Source of the DNA: Lachnospiraceae bacterium
GTDB taxonomy: Bacteria; Bacillota; Clostridia; Lachnospirales; Lachnospiraceae
Direction of reading: 5' to 3'
Length of the DNA: 25,176 nt
Assembly: GCA_900771955.1 (NCBI GenBank)
Contig: CAAGPW010000131.1
Coordinates: 1 to 25,176, forward strand
Shown here: positions 15,380 through 23,749 of the stretch, in pieces
Numbering within the stretch: position 1 is the first letter of the stretch
Layout: every line of letters starts with the position of its first letter
Notes under the pieces: model-generated
Told to the model about the DNA's origin: nothing
Seen by the model: the letters and a program-made list of their open reading frames with translations, nothing else
The model's database searches: none
Translations under genes and position numbers: made by a program

Positions 15380-16833
15380 AAGGCCTGTTTAAGATCATGC
15401 GAAATTACGTCGGTACGGCAGTTTTTATCACATGTATGGTTTTAGTGCTTAATTTTATACTGATGGCAGCACTGACCTGGCATTATGGTATGCAGGACAG
15501 AGAAAAAGGAAAGATCTCACAGATCGCGCAGGAGATAAAGGACGGCGGGGAAGGCTATGTCATAACCGATCAGGGGAAAGAGCTTTTAAATGGATATGAG
15601 TGGGCATTTCTTCTGGATGCAGAGGGGAATGTCATCTGGAGCTACGATACACCGGCGCATTTTGCAGTAAAATACACGGCTGCAGATATTGCAGCATTCA
15701 GCAAATGGTATCTGGATGATTATCCTGTGCAGTGCTGGAAACAGGGGGAGAAACTTCTTGTGGCCGGAGAGGAAAAGGACAGTGTCTGGAAGCATCAGAT
15801 GGAGTTTGGAATGCCATTTATGGAAAAAATCGGATACATCTTAAGGATAATGCTTCTTGCGAACGGAGGACTGATCCTTCTGTTTTGCTTTTTCTTCGGA
15901 CTGCATTTTTACCGTTCGCTTCGCCCGCTGGCGGCAGGAATTGAAGAACTTGCAAAAGAGGAGAGTATCCATTTGCCGGAAAAGGGCATGACGGGAGAGC
16001 TGGCAGAAAAATTAAATCAGACTTCGGAGATTTTGGAGCGTCAGAAAGAGGTGATCGCGGCGCGGGATACGGCGCGGACAAACTGGATCGCAGGGGTGTC
16101 ACATGATATCCGTACACCGCTTTCAATGATCATGGGATATGCGGAACAGCTTCTTACGGCAGAAAATGTGGATGTCGAGCAGAAAAAACAGCTTGGCATT
16201 ATCCGGGATCAGGGGATTAAAATCAAGCATCTGATCGAGGATCTGAACCTGACTTCAAAGCTGCAGTATCAGATGCAGCCGTTGCGTCAGGAGAAGTTCC
16301 ATCCCACAAAGCTGATGCGGCAGATCGTTACATCCTATTATAACAATGGACTTGCTGCATGCTATGAGATAAATTTTGATGCGGCAGAAACGGTGGAGCC
16401 TCTTACGCTTACGGGCGACATAAGTCTTTTGACGCGGGCATTTGAAAATCTGATCGGAAACAGCATCCGGCATAACGAGGCCGGATGTGTGGTTGACATA
16501 ACTATGAACATATGCACAGATGAGAACGGAAAAGAATGGATTTTAACTGAGATCAAAGATGATGGCTGCGGCATACCGCAGTCTGTGATACAGGGGCTGG
16601 AAGAGGACCAAAAGGAAAGCGGACAACAGAGCGGGCAAATAGCCGGGCAGCCGCAGACTGAGAAGGAATCCGTCAGCAGACCGCACATCATGGGACTTTT
16701 TGTGGTAAAACAGATCCTGCTATCGCACGGCGGACAATTTGAAATTGAGAATACAAAAAAAGGAGCAGATATCCGGGTTCTGCTCCCGCTTACAACAGAA
16801 AAAAACATGGAAAATAAGACAGAAGAGAGATGA
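15376..16833 (+). CDS. Membrane sensor histidine kinase
   Basis: This 485-residue kinase has one membrane segment at about residues 11-36, an extracytoplasmic sensor of about 115 residues and a second membrane segment at about 153-179. A HAMP-like linker and the dimerisation domain with H243 in SHDIRTPLS follow. The ATPase domain has its N box NLIGNSIRHN near 358-367 and G1 box DDGCGIP at 395-401. The ATP lid carries a hydrophilic Gln/Ser/Glu-rich insertion (about 407-437), and the G2 box is HIMGLFVVKQ rather than GLGL, as is common among VanS-like kinases of Clostridia. It overlaps the response regulator by four bases. The signal it senses is unknown. Its 3' end contains, on the opposite strand, a terminator-like hairpin. 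Confidence 0.9.
   Translation: MKGLFKIMRNYVGTAVFITCMVLVLNFILMAALTWHYGMQDREKGKISQIAQEIKDGGEGYVITDQGKELLNGYEWAFLLDAEGNVIWSYDTPAHFAVKYTAADIAAFSKWYLDDYPVQCWKQGEKLLVAGEEKDSVWKHQMEFGMPFMEKIGYILRIMLLANGGLILLFCFFFGLHFYRSLRPLAAGIEELAKEESIHLPEKGMTGELAEKLNQTSEILERQKEVIAARDTARTNWIAGVSHDIRTPLSMIMGYAEQLLTAENVDVEQKKQLGIIRDQGIKIKHLIEDLNLTSKLQYQMQPLRQEKFHPTKLMRQIVTSYYNNGLAACYEINFDAAETVEPLTLTGDISLLTRAFENLIGNSIRHNEAGCVVDITMNICTDENGKEWILTEIKDDGCGIPQSVIQGLEEDQKESGQQSGQIAGQPQTEKESVSRPHIMGLFVVKQILLSHGGQFEIENTKKGADIRVLLPLTTEKNMENKTEER
16755..16786 (-). terminator. Intrinsic terminator of the alarmone synthetase gene, inside the kinase coding sequence
   Basis: Read on the minus strand, GGAGCAGA, a 9-nt loop and TCTGCTCC (16786 down to 16762) form a perfect 8-bp GC-rich stem followed by seven Ts (16761 to 16755). 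It begins 52 nt after the stop of the minus-strand gene, a typical position. On the plus strand the same bases encode the end of the histidine kinase. Confidence 0.75.
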
Positions 16834-16837
16834 CAGC

Positions 16838-17626
16838 TTATGACTCCAGTGCGGAATTCATATGCTCCATTTTTTCCTCCGCCTGATAAATAAGACGGCT
16901 GCATTCTAAAAGCTCGTCAGAAAAATCCTCGGTATTTACAATGCCGTTGCTGATGGTCTTGTATTTGATATCATGCTCCAGACTTGCCCAGAGATCCATG
17001 GCGAGTGTACGGATCTGAAGTTCCACCGGAACGAGCTGTTTTTTATTCATGAAATAGACCGGAACGCGCACGATCATATGCAGACTGCGGTAGCCGTTCG
17101 GCTTTGGATTTTCAATATAATCCTTGACATCAATAATGTAAAGATCATCCTGTGCCATGATGCGGTCACGGATCAGATAGACATCTTTGATATATGGACA
17201 CACAACACGGACGCCCGCAATATCAAAGATGTTGTTGCAGGCGCAGCCTAAGGTCAGGTTCAGGTCTTTTTTCTGCAGCTTGCCAAGAATACTCTTTGCG
17301 GATTTTAAACGTGTGTCAATGTGATGGATCGGACAGCGCTGTTTGCGGAACTTGAATTCGTCTTTGATGATATCCAGTCTTGCCGTTGTCACACACATGG
17401 CAGCGTTGTACATCCGTAAGATCGGTTCCATGGTCTGGGAAAATTCATCGGTGATATCCGCGATCTTTTCCATGCTGTCATCCACACCGCGCTGCATCGG
17501 GACCAGTTCATTGACCGAAAAGACGTTGTTCTGCCCGGTCACGTACTGATTTACCTCAATGTGATTATTAATTTCTATATTTGTAACATTTGCTGTATTT
17601 GATTCTGTCGTATTTTTTTCCTTCAT
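16838..17626 (-). CDS. Small alarmone synthetase, GTP pyrophosphokinase (RelA/SpoT synthetase domain)
   Basis: This 262-residue protein with a single RelA/SpoT synthetase domain makes (p)ppGpp from ATP and GTP or GDP. Visible motifs are DIAGVR (135-140), PNGYRSLH (176-183, with the Tyr that stacks on the GTP base), VELQIRT (201-207) and WASLEHDIKYK (213-223). No HD hydrolase domain is present, so it resembles RelQ/YjbM or RelP/YwaC. The N-terminal 45 residues are an Asn-rich extension that the roughly 210-residue Bacillus enzymes lack. GGGGG lies 7 nt before the start. The gene faces the histidine kinase with only 4 bp between the two stop codons and diverges from dapF. Confidence 0.85.
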   Translation of the reverse strand: MKEKNTTESNTANVTNIEINNHIEVNQYVTGQNNVFSVNELVPMQRGVDDSMEKIADITDEFSQTMEPILRMYNAAMCVTTARLDIIKDEFKFRKQRCPIHHIDTRLKSAKSILGKLQKKDLNLTLGCACNNIFDIAGVRVVCPYIKDVYLIRDRIMAQDDLYIIDVKDYIENPKPNGYRSLHMIVRVPVYFMNKKQLVPVELQIRTLAMDLWASLEHDIKYKTISNGIVNTEDFSDELLECSRLIYQAEEKMEHMNSALES

Positions 17627-17904
17627 GTAAAAACCCCCGCTTTAGCTCTGTATTTACAACTATTATTATAACAAAAAGATATAAAATGGGGATAAAAGAA
17701 ACATTAAAAGTTTATGAAATGAATTGGTTGAAAAAAAGCACTATCTGCAATATATTTAGCACATAATTTATATTTGTTTCATAAAGTGCCATGTATAATA
17801 TTCTTTAGCAATAAAATGTATTATAATATAGAAAGAAAAATATAAGAAGAAATTCTGGCGTAGGGGTTTTATGCTGCATAAAATAAAAAGATGGGAGAAT
17901 GAAG
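17627..17904. promoter_or_regulatory. AT-rich divergent promoter region between the alarmone synthetase gene and dapF
   Basis: These 278 bp contain no gene. On the plus strand two TATAAT -10 candidates are at 17794-17799 and 17822-17827, each with only weak -35 partners. On the minus strand a TATAAT (17670 down to 17665) could serve the alarmone synthetase gene, again without a clear -35. The region is notably richer in A and T than its flanks. Confidence 0.5.
17867..17883. promoter_or_regulatory. 17-bp palindrome in the dapF leader
   Basis: TTTTATGCTGCATAAAA is a perfect palindrome around a single central base. It lies downstream of both candidate -10 boxes and 21 nt before the dapF start codon, a place where a repressor could block transcription. 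It is not followed by a T-run. Confidence 0.4.
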
Positions 17905-18744
17905 ATGAAATTTACGAAGATGCACGGCTGTGGAAATGATTATGTTTATGTCAATTGCTTTGAGGAAAGGGTGGATGAGCCGGGCGAACTGGCGAAGCGC
18001 GTGAGCGACCGGCATTTTGGCATCGGTTCGGACGGACTGATCTTAATCTGTCCTTCCGATCATGCGGATGTGCGGATGAGGATGTTCAATGCGGACGGTT
18101 CGGAGGGTGAGATGTGCGGCAATGGCATCCGATGCGTGGCAAAGTACGTCTATGACCATCATATCGTGGAAAAAGAAAGGCTTTCGGTCGAGACGGGAGC
18201 CGGTATCAAGCAGCTGGATCTTTTTGTAGAGCAGGGAAAAGTCGCAAAGGTTCGCGTGGATATGGGTGAGCCGATCCTTGCAGCGGCGCAGATTCCGGTG
18301 ATATCGGAAAAAGAGAAGGTCATCGGCGTCCCGGTTGAAGTAGGTGGAAAAACCTGGGAAATGACGTGCGTTTCCATGGGAAATCCGCATGCGGTCGTAT
18401 TTGTCCCGGATACTGCAAGTCTCGACCTTCCGTCATACGGGCCGCTTTTTGAACATCATGAGATGTTTCCGAAACGGACGAATACCGAATTTGTGCAGAT
18501 CATAAACCGTGGAGAGATCAACATGCGGGTATGGGAGCGCGGCTCAGGAGAAACGCTGGCATGCGGAACCGGAACCTGTGCGAGTGTAATGGCATGCATT
18601 CTGACCGGACGGACGGATCACCGGGTGCTCGTACATCTACTTGGCGGAGATCTGACCATAGAGTATGATGCGGACAGCAATCATATCTATATGACCGGGC
18701 CGGCAGTTACGGTATATGAAGGAGAAATTGAAACAATCAGATAG
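17905..18744 (+). CDS. dapF: Diaminopimelate epimerase
   Basis: This 279-residue enzyme interconverts LL- and meso-diaminopimelate for peptidoglycan and lysine synthesis. Both catalytic cysteines are present: C71 in EMCGNGIRC and C220 in ACGTGTCAS. The N terminus MKFTKMHGCGNDYV is the family standard. ATG 17905 is preferred over the in-frame ATG at 17899 because GGGAG (17893-17897) lies 7 nt before the former and only 1 nt before the latter. It is followed after 17 nt by murE, which consumes meso-diaminopimelate. Confidence 0.95.
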   Translation: MKFTKMHGCGNDYVYVNCFEERVDEPGELAKRVSDRHFGIGSDGLILICPSDHADVRMRMFNADGSEGEMCGNGIRCVAKYVYDHHIVEKERLSVETGAGIKQLDLFVEQGKVAKVRVDMGEPILAAAQIPVISEKEKVIGVPVEVGGKTWEMTCVSMGNPHAVVFVPDTASLDLPSYGPLFEHHEMFPKRTNTEFVQIINRGEINMRVWERGSGETLACGTGTCASVMACILTGRTDHRVLVHLLGGDLTIEYDADSNHIYMTGPAVTVYEGEIETIR

Positions 18745-18761
18745 AGAAAGGGTGGAGTTCC

Positions 18762-20246
18762 ATGAAACTGGCGGATTTACTGGAAAAAACGGAATATGAG
18801 GTAAAACAGGGTACGACCGGGCTTGACGTGACCGGACTTGCATATGATTCAAGAAAGGTGGGCGAAGGCTTTGCGTTCGTGTGCATTTCCGGCAGTATGC
18901 AGGATGGGCATGACTTTATCCCGGATGTGGTAAAAAAAGGCGCAAAGGTGCTTGTAGTGGAAAAAGAAGTAAAAGCGCCGGAAGATGTCACGGTTATTTA
19001 TGTAAAAAATACCCGCCTTGCGCTCGCACTCATGTCGGCCGCATGGTTTGGCTATCCGGCAGAAAAACTGACGACGATCGGAATCACCGGAACAAAAGGA
19101 AAGACCACGACTTCCTACATGATAAAATCCATTTTAGAGCAGGGTGGTATCAAAACGGGACTGATCGGGACGATCGAGGTTATTATGGGAGATGAGCGAC
19201 AGGATGCGAAAAACACAACGCCGGAATCCTATGATATCCAGGAATTTTTTGCAAAAATGGTAAAGGCCGGATTGTCCGCGGTTGTGATGGAAGTTTCCTC
19301 GCAGGGCTTAAAGCTTGACCGCGTCGCGGGAATCATGTTTGATTACGGCGTATTTACCAATCTGGAGCCGGATCATATCGGTGAAAATGAGCATAAGGAT
19401 TTTGCAGAATACATGTACTGCAAGAGCCTTCTGTTTAAACAGTGCAGAGCCGGTCTGTTCAATGCAGACAGCGGGCATCTGGACGGAATTTTAAGAGGGC
19501 ACACCTGCAGCGTAGAGACCTTTGGATTTTGCGCAGGTGCAGATCTTCGCGCAGAGCAGATGAAGCTTGTCCATGAACCGGGCAGAATCGGAGTCTGCTA
19601 TCATGTGGGTGGAGTCATGGATTTTGATGTGGATATCAACGTGCCCGGACGTTTCAGTGTATACAATTCGCTTGCGGCAATCGCGGTCTGCCGCCATTTT
19701 GATATTACGGTTCCGGAAATACAAAAAGCGCTGGCGGATGTGGAGGTAAAGGGAAGAATTGAGATCGTGCCGGTATCTTCGCACTATACATTAATGATCG
19801 ATTATGCGCATAATGCAATGGCGCTGGAAAGCCTTTTGACCACGCTGCGGGAGTATGAACCGAAGCGGCTGGTGTGCCTGTTTGGATGCGGTGGAAACCG
19901 TGCAAAGGCAAGACGCTACGAGATGGGAGAAGTTTCTGCAAGACTGGCGGACTTTACCGTGGTTACTTCGGATAATCCGCGTTATGAACAGCCGATCGCA
20001 ATCATCAATGATATTTTAGTGGGTGTAAAGAAAATCGGCGGCAAATACGTCGCAATCCCGGATCGAAAAGAGGCGATCGCCTACTGTATGACTAACGCAA
20101 AAGAAGGTGACGTGATCGTTCTTGCCGGAAAGGGACATGAGGATTATCAGGAGATCAAGGGCATAAAATACCCGATGGACGAACGGGAACTGATCGAGGA
20201 GATCAAACGGGAAATGTTTGACAGTAAGCCGCAGAATACCATATAA
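18762..20246 (+). CDS. murE: UDP-MurNAc-tripeptide ligase, probably meso-DAP adding
   Basis: This 494-residue Mur ligase adds the third amino acid to UDP-MurNAc-L-Ala-D-Glu in the cytoplasm. The ATP-binding loop TGTKGKTTT is at about residues 109-117, the central domain carries NTTPES and EVSSQGL, and the C-terminal domain holds SDNPRYEQP. The DNPR tetrad (404-407) is the hallmark of meso-DAP-specific enzymes as opposed to L-lysine-specific ones. Pairing with dapF directly upstream supports this. GGTGGA precedes the ATG. Confidence 0.93.
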   Translation: MKLADLLEKTEYEVKQGTTGLDVTGLAYDSRKVGEGFAFVCISGSMQDGHDFIPDVVKKGAKVLVVEKEVKAPEDVTVIYVKNTRLALALMSAAWFGYPAEKLTTIGITGTKGKTTTSYMIKSILEQGGIKTGLIGTIEVIMGDERQDAKNTTPESYDIQEFFAKMVKAGLSAVVMEVSSQGLKLDRVAGIMFDYGVFTNLEPDHIGENEHKDFAEYMYCKSLLFKQCRAGLFNADSGHLDGILRGHTCSVETFGFCAGADLRAEQMKLVHEPGRIGVCYHVGGVMDFDVDINVPGRFSVYNSLAAIAVCRHFDITVPEIQKALADVEVKGRIEIVPVSSHYTLMIDYAHNAMALESLLTTLREYEPKRLVCLFGCGGNRAKARRYEMGEVSARLADFTVVTSDNPRYEQPIAIINDILVGVKKIGGKYVAIPDRKEAIAYCMTNAKEGDVIVLAGKGHEDYQEIKGIKYPMDERELIEEIKREMFDSKPQNTI

Positions 20247-20283
20247 TGATTACAATGCTATTTTGGGGCAAGACAGGAGATCT

Positions 20284-20955
20284 ATGGTAAAAGCGGAGCA
20301 TATTAAGAAAAAACTTGGCCGACGGGAAGTATTAAGGGATGTTTGCGTATACGGTGCACCCGGGGAATGCATTGGTATTATTGGTGCGAACGGATGCGGA
20401 AAAAGTACCTTTTTGTCTATCCTTGCCGGAATCGAGAAACCGGACAGCGGAGATCTTACATTTTTTCAGGAAAAACCGCTTTCAGACCGCAGGATATTTT
20501 CACGCATGTGCGGATTTGTGCCGCAGGGAAATCCACTTTTGGAGGATTTAAGCGTGCGGGATAACCTGGCGCTCTGGAGCCGAAAGGATAAAAAGGCCTT
20601 AGAGCAGGTGGTTGAACGCTTTGCACTTGCGGATATGTTAAGACTTCCGGTGAAGAAACTGTCCGGGGGCATGAAACGACGGCTCAGTATCGCGTGTGCA
20701 GCCGCTGATGATGCACCGATTTTGGTACTGGATGAACCAACGGCGGCACTGGATATTTTTTTTAAGGAAAGTATCCATGATTTTATCCGTGATTTTACCG
20801 TGCGAAACGGGATTGTCGTTATGGCAACGCATGATGCATCGGAGATCGCGCTGTGTGACCGTATTTACTATATGGAAGAAGGACGGACCGAAGAGATAGC
20901 AGATACCGGAAATGTTCTGGAAAAAATAAAAAAAGGGAGAAAAAAGCATGAGTGA
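20284..20955 (+). CDS. ABC transporter ATP-binding protein
   Basis: This 223-residue ATPase has Walker A GANGCGKST (34-42), Q-loop Q81 in FVPQG, signature LSGGMKRRL (126-134), Walker B ILVLDEP (146-152) and H-loop THDASE. ATG 20284 with CAGGAG upstream is chosen over an in-frame TTG at 20218 that would overlap murE. It starts 37 nt after murE and overlaps the next gene by 8 bases (ATGAGTGA). With the two ABC-2-type membrane proteins downstream it probably forms an exporter. Substrate unknown. Confidence 0.88.
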   Translation: MVKAEHIKKKLGRREVLRDVCVYGAPGECIGIIGANGCGKSTFLSILAGIEKPDSGDLTFFQEKPLSDRRIFSRMCGFVPQGNPLLEDLSVRDNLALWSRKDKKALEQVVERFALADMLRLPVKKLSGGMKRRLSIACAAADDAPILVLDEPTAALDIFFKESIHDFIRDFTVRNGIVVMATHDASEIALCDRIYYMEEGRTEEIADTGNVLEKIKKGRKKHE

Positions 20956-22531
20956 GAACAATGAAATGAAATTTGACCCGGTGACCGGGCAGCCGATACC
21001 GGCGGGACAGCCGGAGAATCAGTCGGCGGCGGGCAGTCAGCCGCAGGAGAATCCGTACGTGACGGGACAGAATACGGCGCAGATGCCGCCGCAGGAGAAC
21101 CCGTATGTGATGGGACAGAATAGACAGAATACGGTGCAGACGCCGCCACCGCAGAATCCGTATGATCCGCTGGCAGCACCTCAGCCGTCCAATAAAAAGA
21201 ATGCAAAAATTCTTATTGGTATCATAATTGGTGTGGTTGCCGTGATCGCGGTTGCGCTGATCTGCTGCGCGGCAAGCGGTGTGTTTACCAGTAAAAATAA
21301 AAAGGTTTTAAAGGCAGCAAAAAATACATTTGTACCGAACGAACTGATGAAGGACTTAAATCCTGGAACAGCCCTGATTGCGGGTGGAAATTATACACTG
21401 GCAGTGGAATTGGCCGGAGAGACAGACGGGGAAGATATCGGGATCAAGGCATCCTATCAGCAGAATGCAGAGCAGAAAATGCACAGTGTCAACGGAAAAG
21501 TGGAATATTCCGGTGCAAGTGTGGATTTTCATGAGTATATGGATGAAGATGGGCTGCTGATCAGTGTTCCAAAGCTTTATCCGGATGTGTTTGGTTATTA
21601 TTTTAACGAGGAGAAAGATGGATATGCGGCAGAAATACTCGGAAATGATTTCTTTGATGCGTTTGACGATCTCTGCCTGACTTCCATGAATGATATGGCT
21701 TCCAGTGCCAAAATGAGTGCTGCATACCTTAAAGTATTAGAGGATAATTATAATGCACTGGAGTTTGAGAATGTTCCGAAGGCAACCTTTCAGGTTGAAG
21801 GAAAGGATGTGACCTGCAAGGGCTATCAGACCACGCTTACCGAGGAGAATCTGGATGCATGCCTGGATGAACTTTCCGCAGTTTATGATACTTATAACAA
21901 AAATACGATCCGTGATGTAAAGACCATGTGCAAAGAGCTTGGTCTGGATGATGATGACATTAAGGATCTGGACAATAATGCATTTGATTCCTTAAAGGAT
22001 AAGATTGACGGAATGCCGGATCTGGATGTGACGTTTTATATTTATAAGAACAGACTTGCAGCAGTTGTTGTGACAGGAACCGATGAGACCGGAGATATGG
22101 AACTCGACGTGGAATTCCGCGGCGGCACCACACCGACACAGAACACCTTTATCACCTATGGCTTAAACGGTGACAGTGGAACGGTCAAAATCCTTGGAAA
22201 GACGGAGGATTCTGTGGAAAAGACCAAGATCGTAGAGGTCTATGACGGAGAAAAGACAACGCTTGCAAGTATCAATTATGACTATGCAAACAAAGAACTG
22301 GAAGTGGAAACCGGTGACAGTGATATCCTGGCGACCATTGACAATTCTGACAAGGGACTTGTCATTGATATGGAAGATATGTACAGTTCATCTACATTGA
22401 AGCTTACCTTAAAGCGTGGATCAAACATCAAGAAGCCGGAAGGTGATGTTTTTGATATCGGAACAGCTTCCGAGGACGATTTTTATGATCTGATCTATGA
22501 CATTCAGGATTTTACCAGAAGTCTGTTTTAG
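20948..22531 (+). CDS. Membrane-anchored extracytoplasmic protein of unknown function in an ABC exporter operon
   Basis: This 527-residue protein is not recognised. Residues 1-83 are rich in Pro, Gln and Asn, with an imperfect repeat built on QENPYVTGQN, QENPYVMGQN and QNPYDP. One membrane segment follows at about residues 87-111 (ILIGIIIGVVAVIAVALICC), and the remaining 415 residues are hydrophilic and rich in Asp, Glu and beta-prone stretches. There is no signal peptide, so the topology is N-terminus in and C-terminus out. Its start overlaps the ATPase gene by 8 bases and a permease follows after 9 nt. It may be an exporter accessory, a sensor or a sealing protein; no catalytic motif is seen. 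Confidence 0.75.
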   Translation: MSENNEMKFDPVTGQPIPAGQPENQSAAGSQPQENPYVTGQNTAQMPPQENPYVMGQNRQNTVQTPPPQNPYDPLAAPQPSNKKNAKILIGIIIGVVAVIAVALICCAASGVFTSKNKKVLKAAKNTFVPNELMKDLNPGTALIAGGNYTLAVELAGETDGEDIGIKASYQQNAEQKMHSVNGKVEYSGASVDFHEYMDEDGLLISVPKLYPDVFGYYFNEEKDGYAAEILGNDFFDAFDDLCLTSMNDMASSAKMSAAYLKVLEDNYNALEFENVPKATFQVEGKDVTCKGYQTTLTEENLDACLDELSAVYDTYNKNTIRDVKTMCKELGLDDDDIKDLDNNAFDSLKDKIDGMPDLDVTFYIYKNRLAAVVVTGTDETGDMELDVEFRGGTTPTQNTFITYGLNGDSGTVKILGKTEDSVEKTKIVEVYDGEKTTLASINYDYANKELEVETGDSDILATIDNSDKGLVIDMEDMYSSSTLKLTLKRGSNIKKPEGDVFDIGTASEDDFYDLIYDIQDFTRSLF

Positions 22532-22540
22532 GATGAAAAA

Positions 22541-23749
22541 ATGAAAAGAATATTTGCATATTTGCGAATTGAATTAAAAAAAGGGATTCGAGTGATCCCT
22601 TTTTTTATACAATCGTTTCTGATCACGGCGGTTGTGCTTGGACTGGCACTCACATTGATCTGCCATTTCATGCTGCAGTCGCAGACCTTTGTAAAAATGA
22701 ATATTGGAGTCGTTGTACCGGATCATGAGAACAGTACCCGGATGGCAATGAAGCTTATTTCCGCAATGGACAGCGTGGACAGTATCTGTAACTTCAGCTA
22801 TCCGGATGAAGACACGGCCAGAGAAGAACTGAAAGAAGGAAAACTTGAGGCTGTGATCCTGCTTACCGAGGACTTTTACGATGACGTGAATAACGGTGTC
22901 AACACGCCGGTGGATATCCTGCTTGCACCCGACAGCCCATTCGATAAAGCGGTATTTACAGAACTTGTGCGTGCGGGTGTCTCCATGCTTCAGACCGCGC
23001 AGGCGGCGGTCTATGCTGTGGACGATGCAGCGGGAGAGTATAAGCTTTCCATGTCAAAAAGTGATATGGAATATGAACTTTCCGCACTCTATCTCGAATA
23101 TGCTTTCGCAAGAAACAGCACATTTACGGAGCAGGAAGAGACTCCACTTGGAGCTGTGAGTCTGGGCGAATTTTATCTTGTTTGCGGAACAGTGGTGTTA
23201 AGCTTAAGCTTCGGGTTCTGCTTTCTGTCGTTATATCGGGCAGAGAGCCGGGATTTCGTGCGGTGTCTGCGCAGGATCGGAGTGAATGCGCCGCTTCAGT
23301 CGGTGATGCGTATCCTTGTGATGGCGTTTGATCTGTGGCTGCTTCTGACCGGCTGCTATATTGTCGGAAATATCGTGTATGCAAAGCTGATCGGATCGGT
23401 TGCGATGATCTTTGCCGGACAGATCGCCGGATTTTTCCTTTATGCGCTGGCACTTGCGGCATTTTTCCATTTTATATTTGCGCTCTTCGGGGATTCGGAA
23501 AACGGAGGTCTCATTTATCTGCTGACTGCGGTATTCCTGACCATCTGTGCAGGTGGACTGTTTCCAATGGCGGCGTTCCCTGGATGGATGCAGAAGCTTT
23601 CCGGTCTGCTTCCGCTTGCATGGTGGCAGAAATATCTGACCGGACTTCTCTGGACGAAAGTGGAAATGCGGACAGTGTTTGTGCTTATTTTTAGCATTTT
23701 ATTCTTTGGAGGGGCGGGAGCCGTTGTGTTGTATGAAAAAGCAAAATGA
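22541..23749 (+). CDS. ABC-2-type transporter permease
   Basis: This 402-residue membrane protein has the ABC-2 permease layout: one membrane segment at about residues 13-42, an extracytoplasmic domain of about 160 residues, then five or six membrane segments to the C terminus. The loop AAFPGWMQKLSGLLPLAWW before the last segment is typical of this family. AGGATG precedes the ATG at 22541. Codons about 12-23 contain a 13-bp perfect stem ending in a T-run. It probably pairs with the following permease and the upstream ATPase. Confidence 0.85.
   Translation: MKRIFAYLRIELKKGIRVIPFFIQSFLITAVVLGLALTLICHFMLQSQTFVKMNIGVVVPDHENSTRMAMKLISAMDSVDSICNFSYPDEDTAREELKEGKLEAVILLTEDFYDDVNNGVNTPVDILLAPDSPFDKAVFTELVRAGVSMLQTAQAAVYAVDDAAGEYKLSMSKSDMEYELSALYLEYAFARNSTFTEQEETPLGAVSLGEFYLVCGTVVLSLSFGFCFLSLYRAESRDFVRCLRRIGVNAPLQSVMRILVMAFDLWLLLTGCYIVGNIVYAKLIGSVAMIFAGQIAGFFLYALALAAFFHFIFALFGDSENGGLIYLLTAVFLTICAGGLFPMAAFPGWMQKLSGLLPLAWWQKYLTGLLWTKVEMRTVFVLIFSILFFGGAGAVVLYEKAK
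22575..22607. terminator. Terminator-like hairpin within the first codons of the permease gene
   Basis: TAAAAAAAGGGAT (22575-22587) and ATCCCTTTTTTTA (22595-22607) form a perfect 13-bp stem with a 7-nt loop. The GGGAT/ATCCC core followed by seven Ts resembles a bidirectional intrinsic terminator. It lies 35 nt inside the permease gene, so translation would normally keep it from forming; it could act as an attenuator between the exposed protein and the permeases. Confidence 0.45.

Noticed and set aside
17026..17056. A possible plus-strand terminator for the two-component operon (GTTCC-ACC-GGAAC near a T-run)
   Set aside because: The stem is only 5 bp and the T-run begins several bases after it, so it does not meet the pattern of an intrinsic terminator.
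17531..17551. YVTGQN shared by the alarmone synthetase N terminus and the anchored protein at 20948
   Set aside because: Six residues in low-complexity Asn/Gln-rich stretches with different surroundings; most likely chance.
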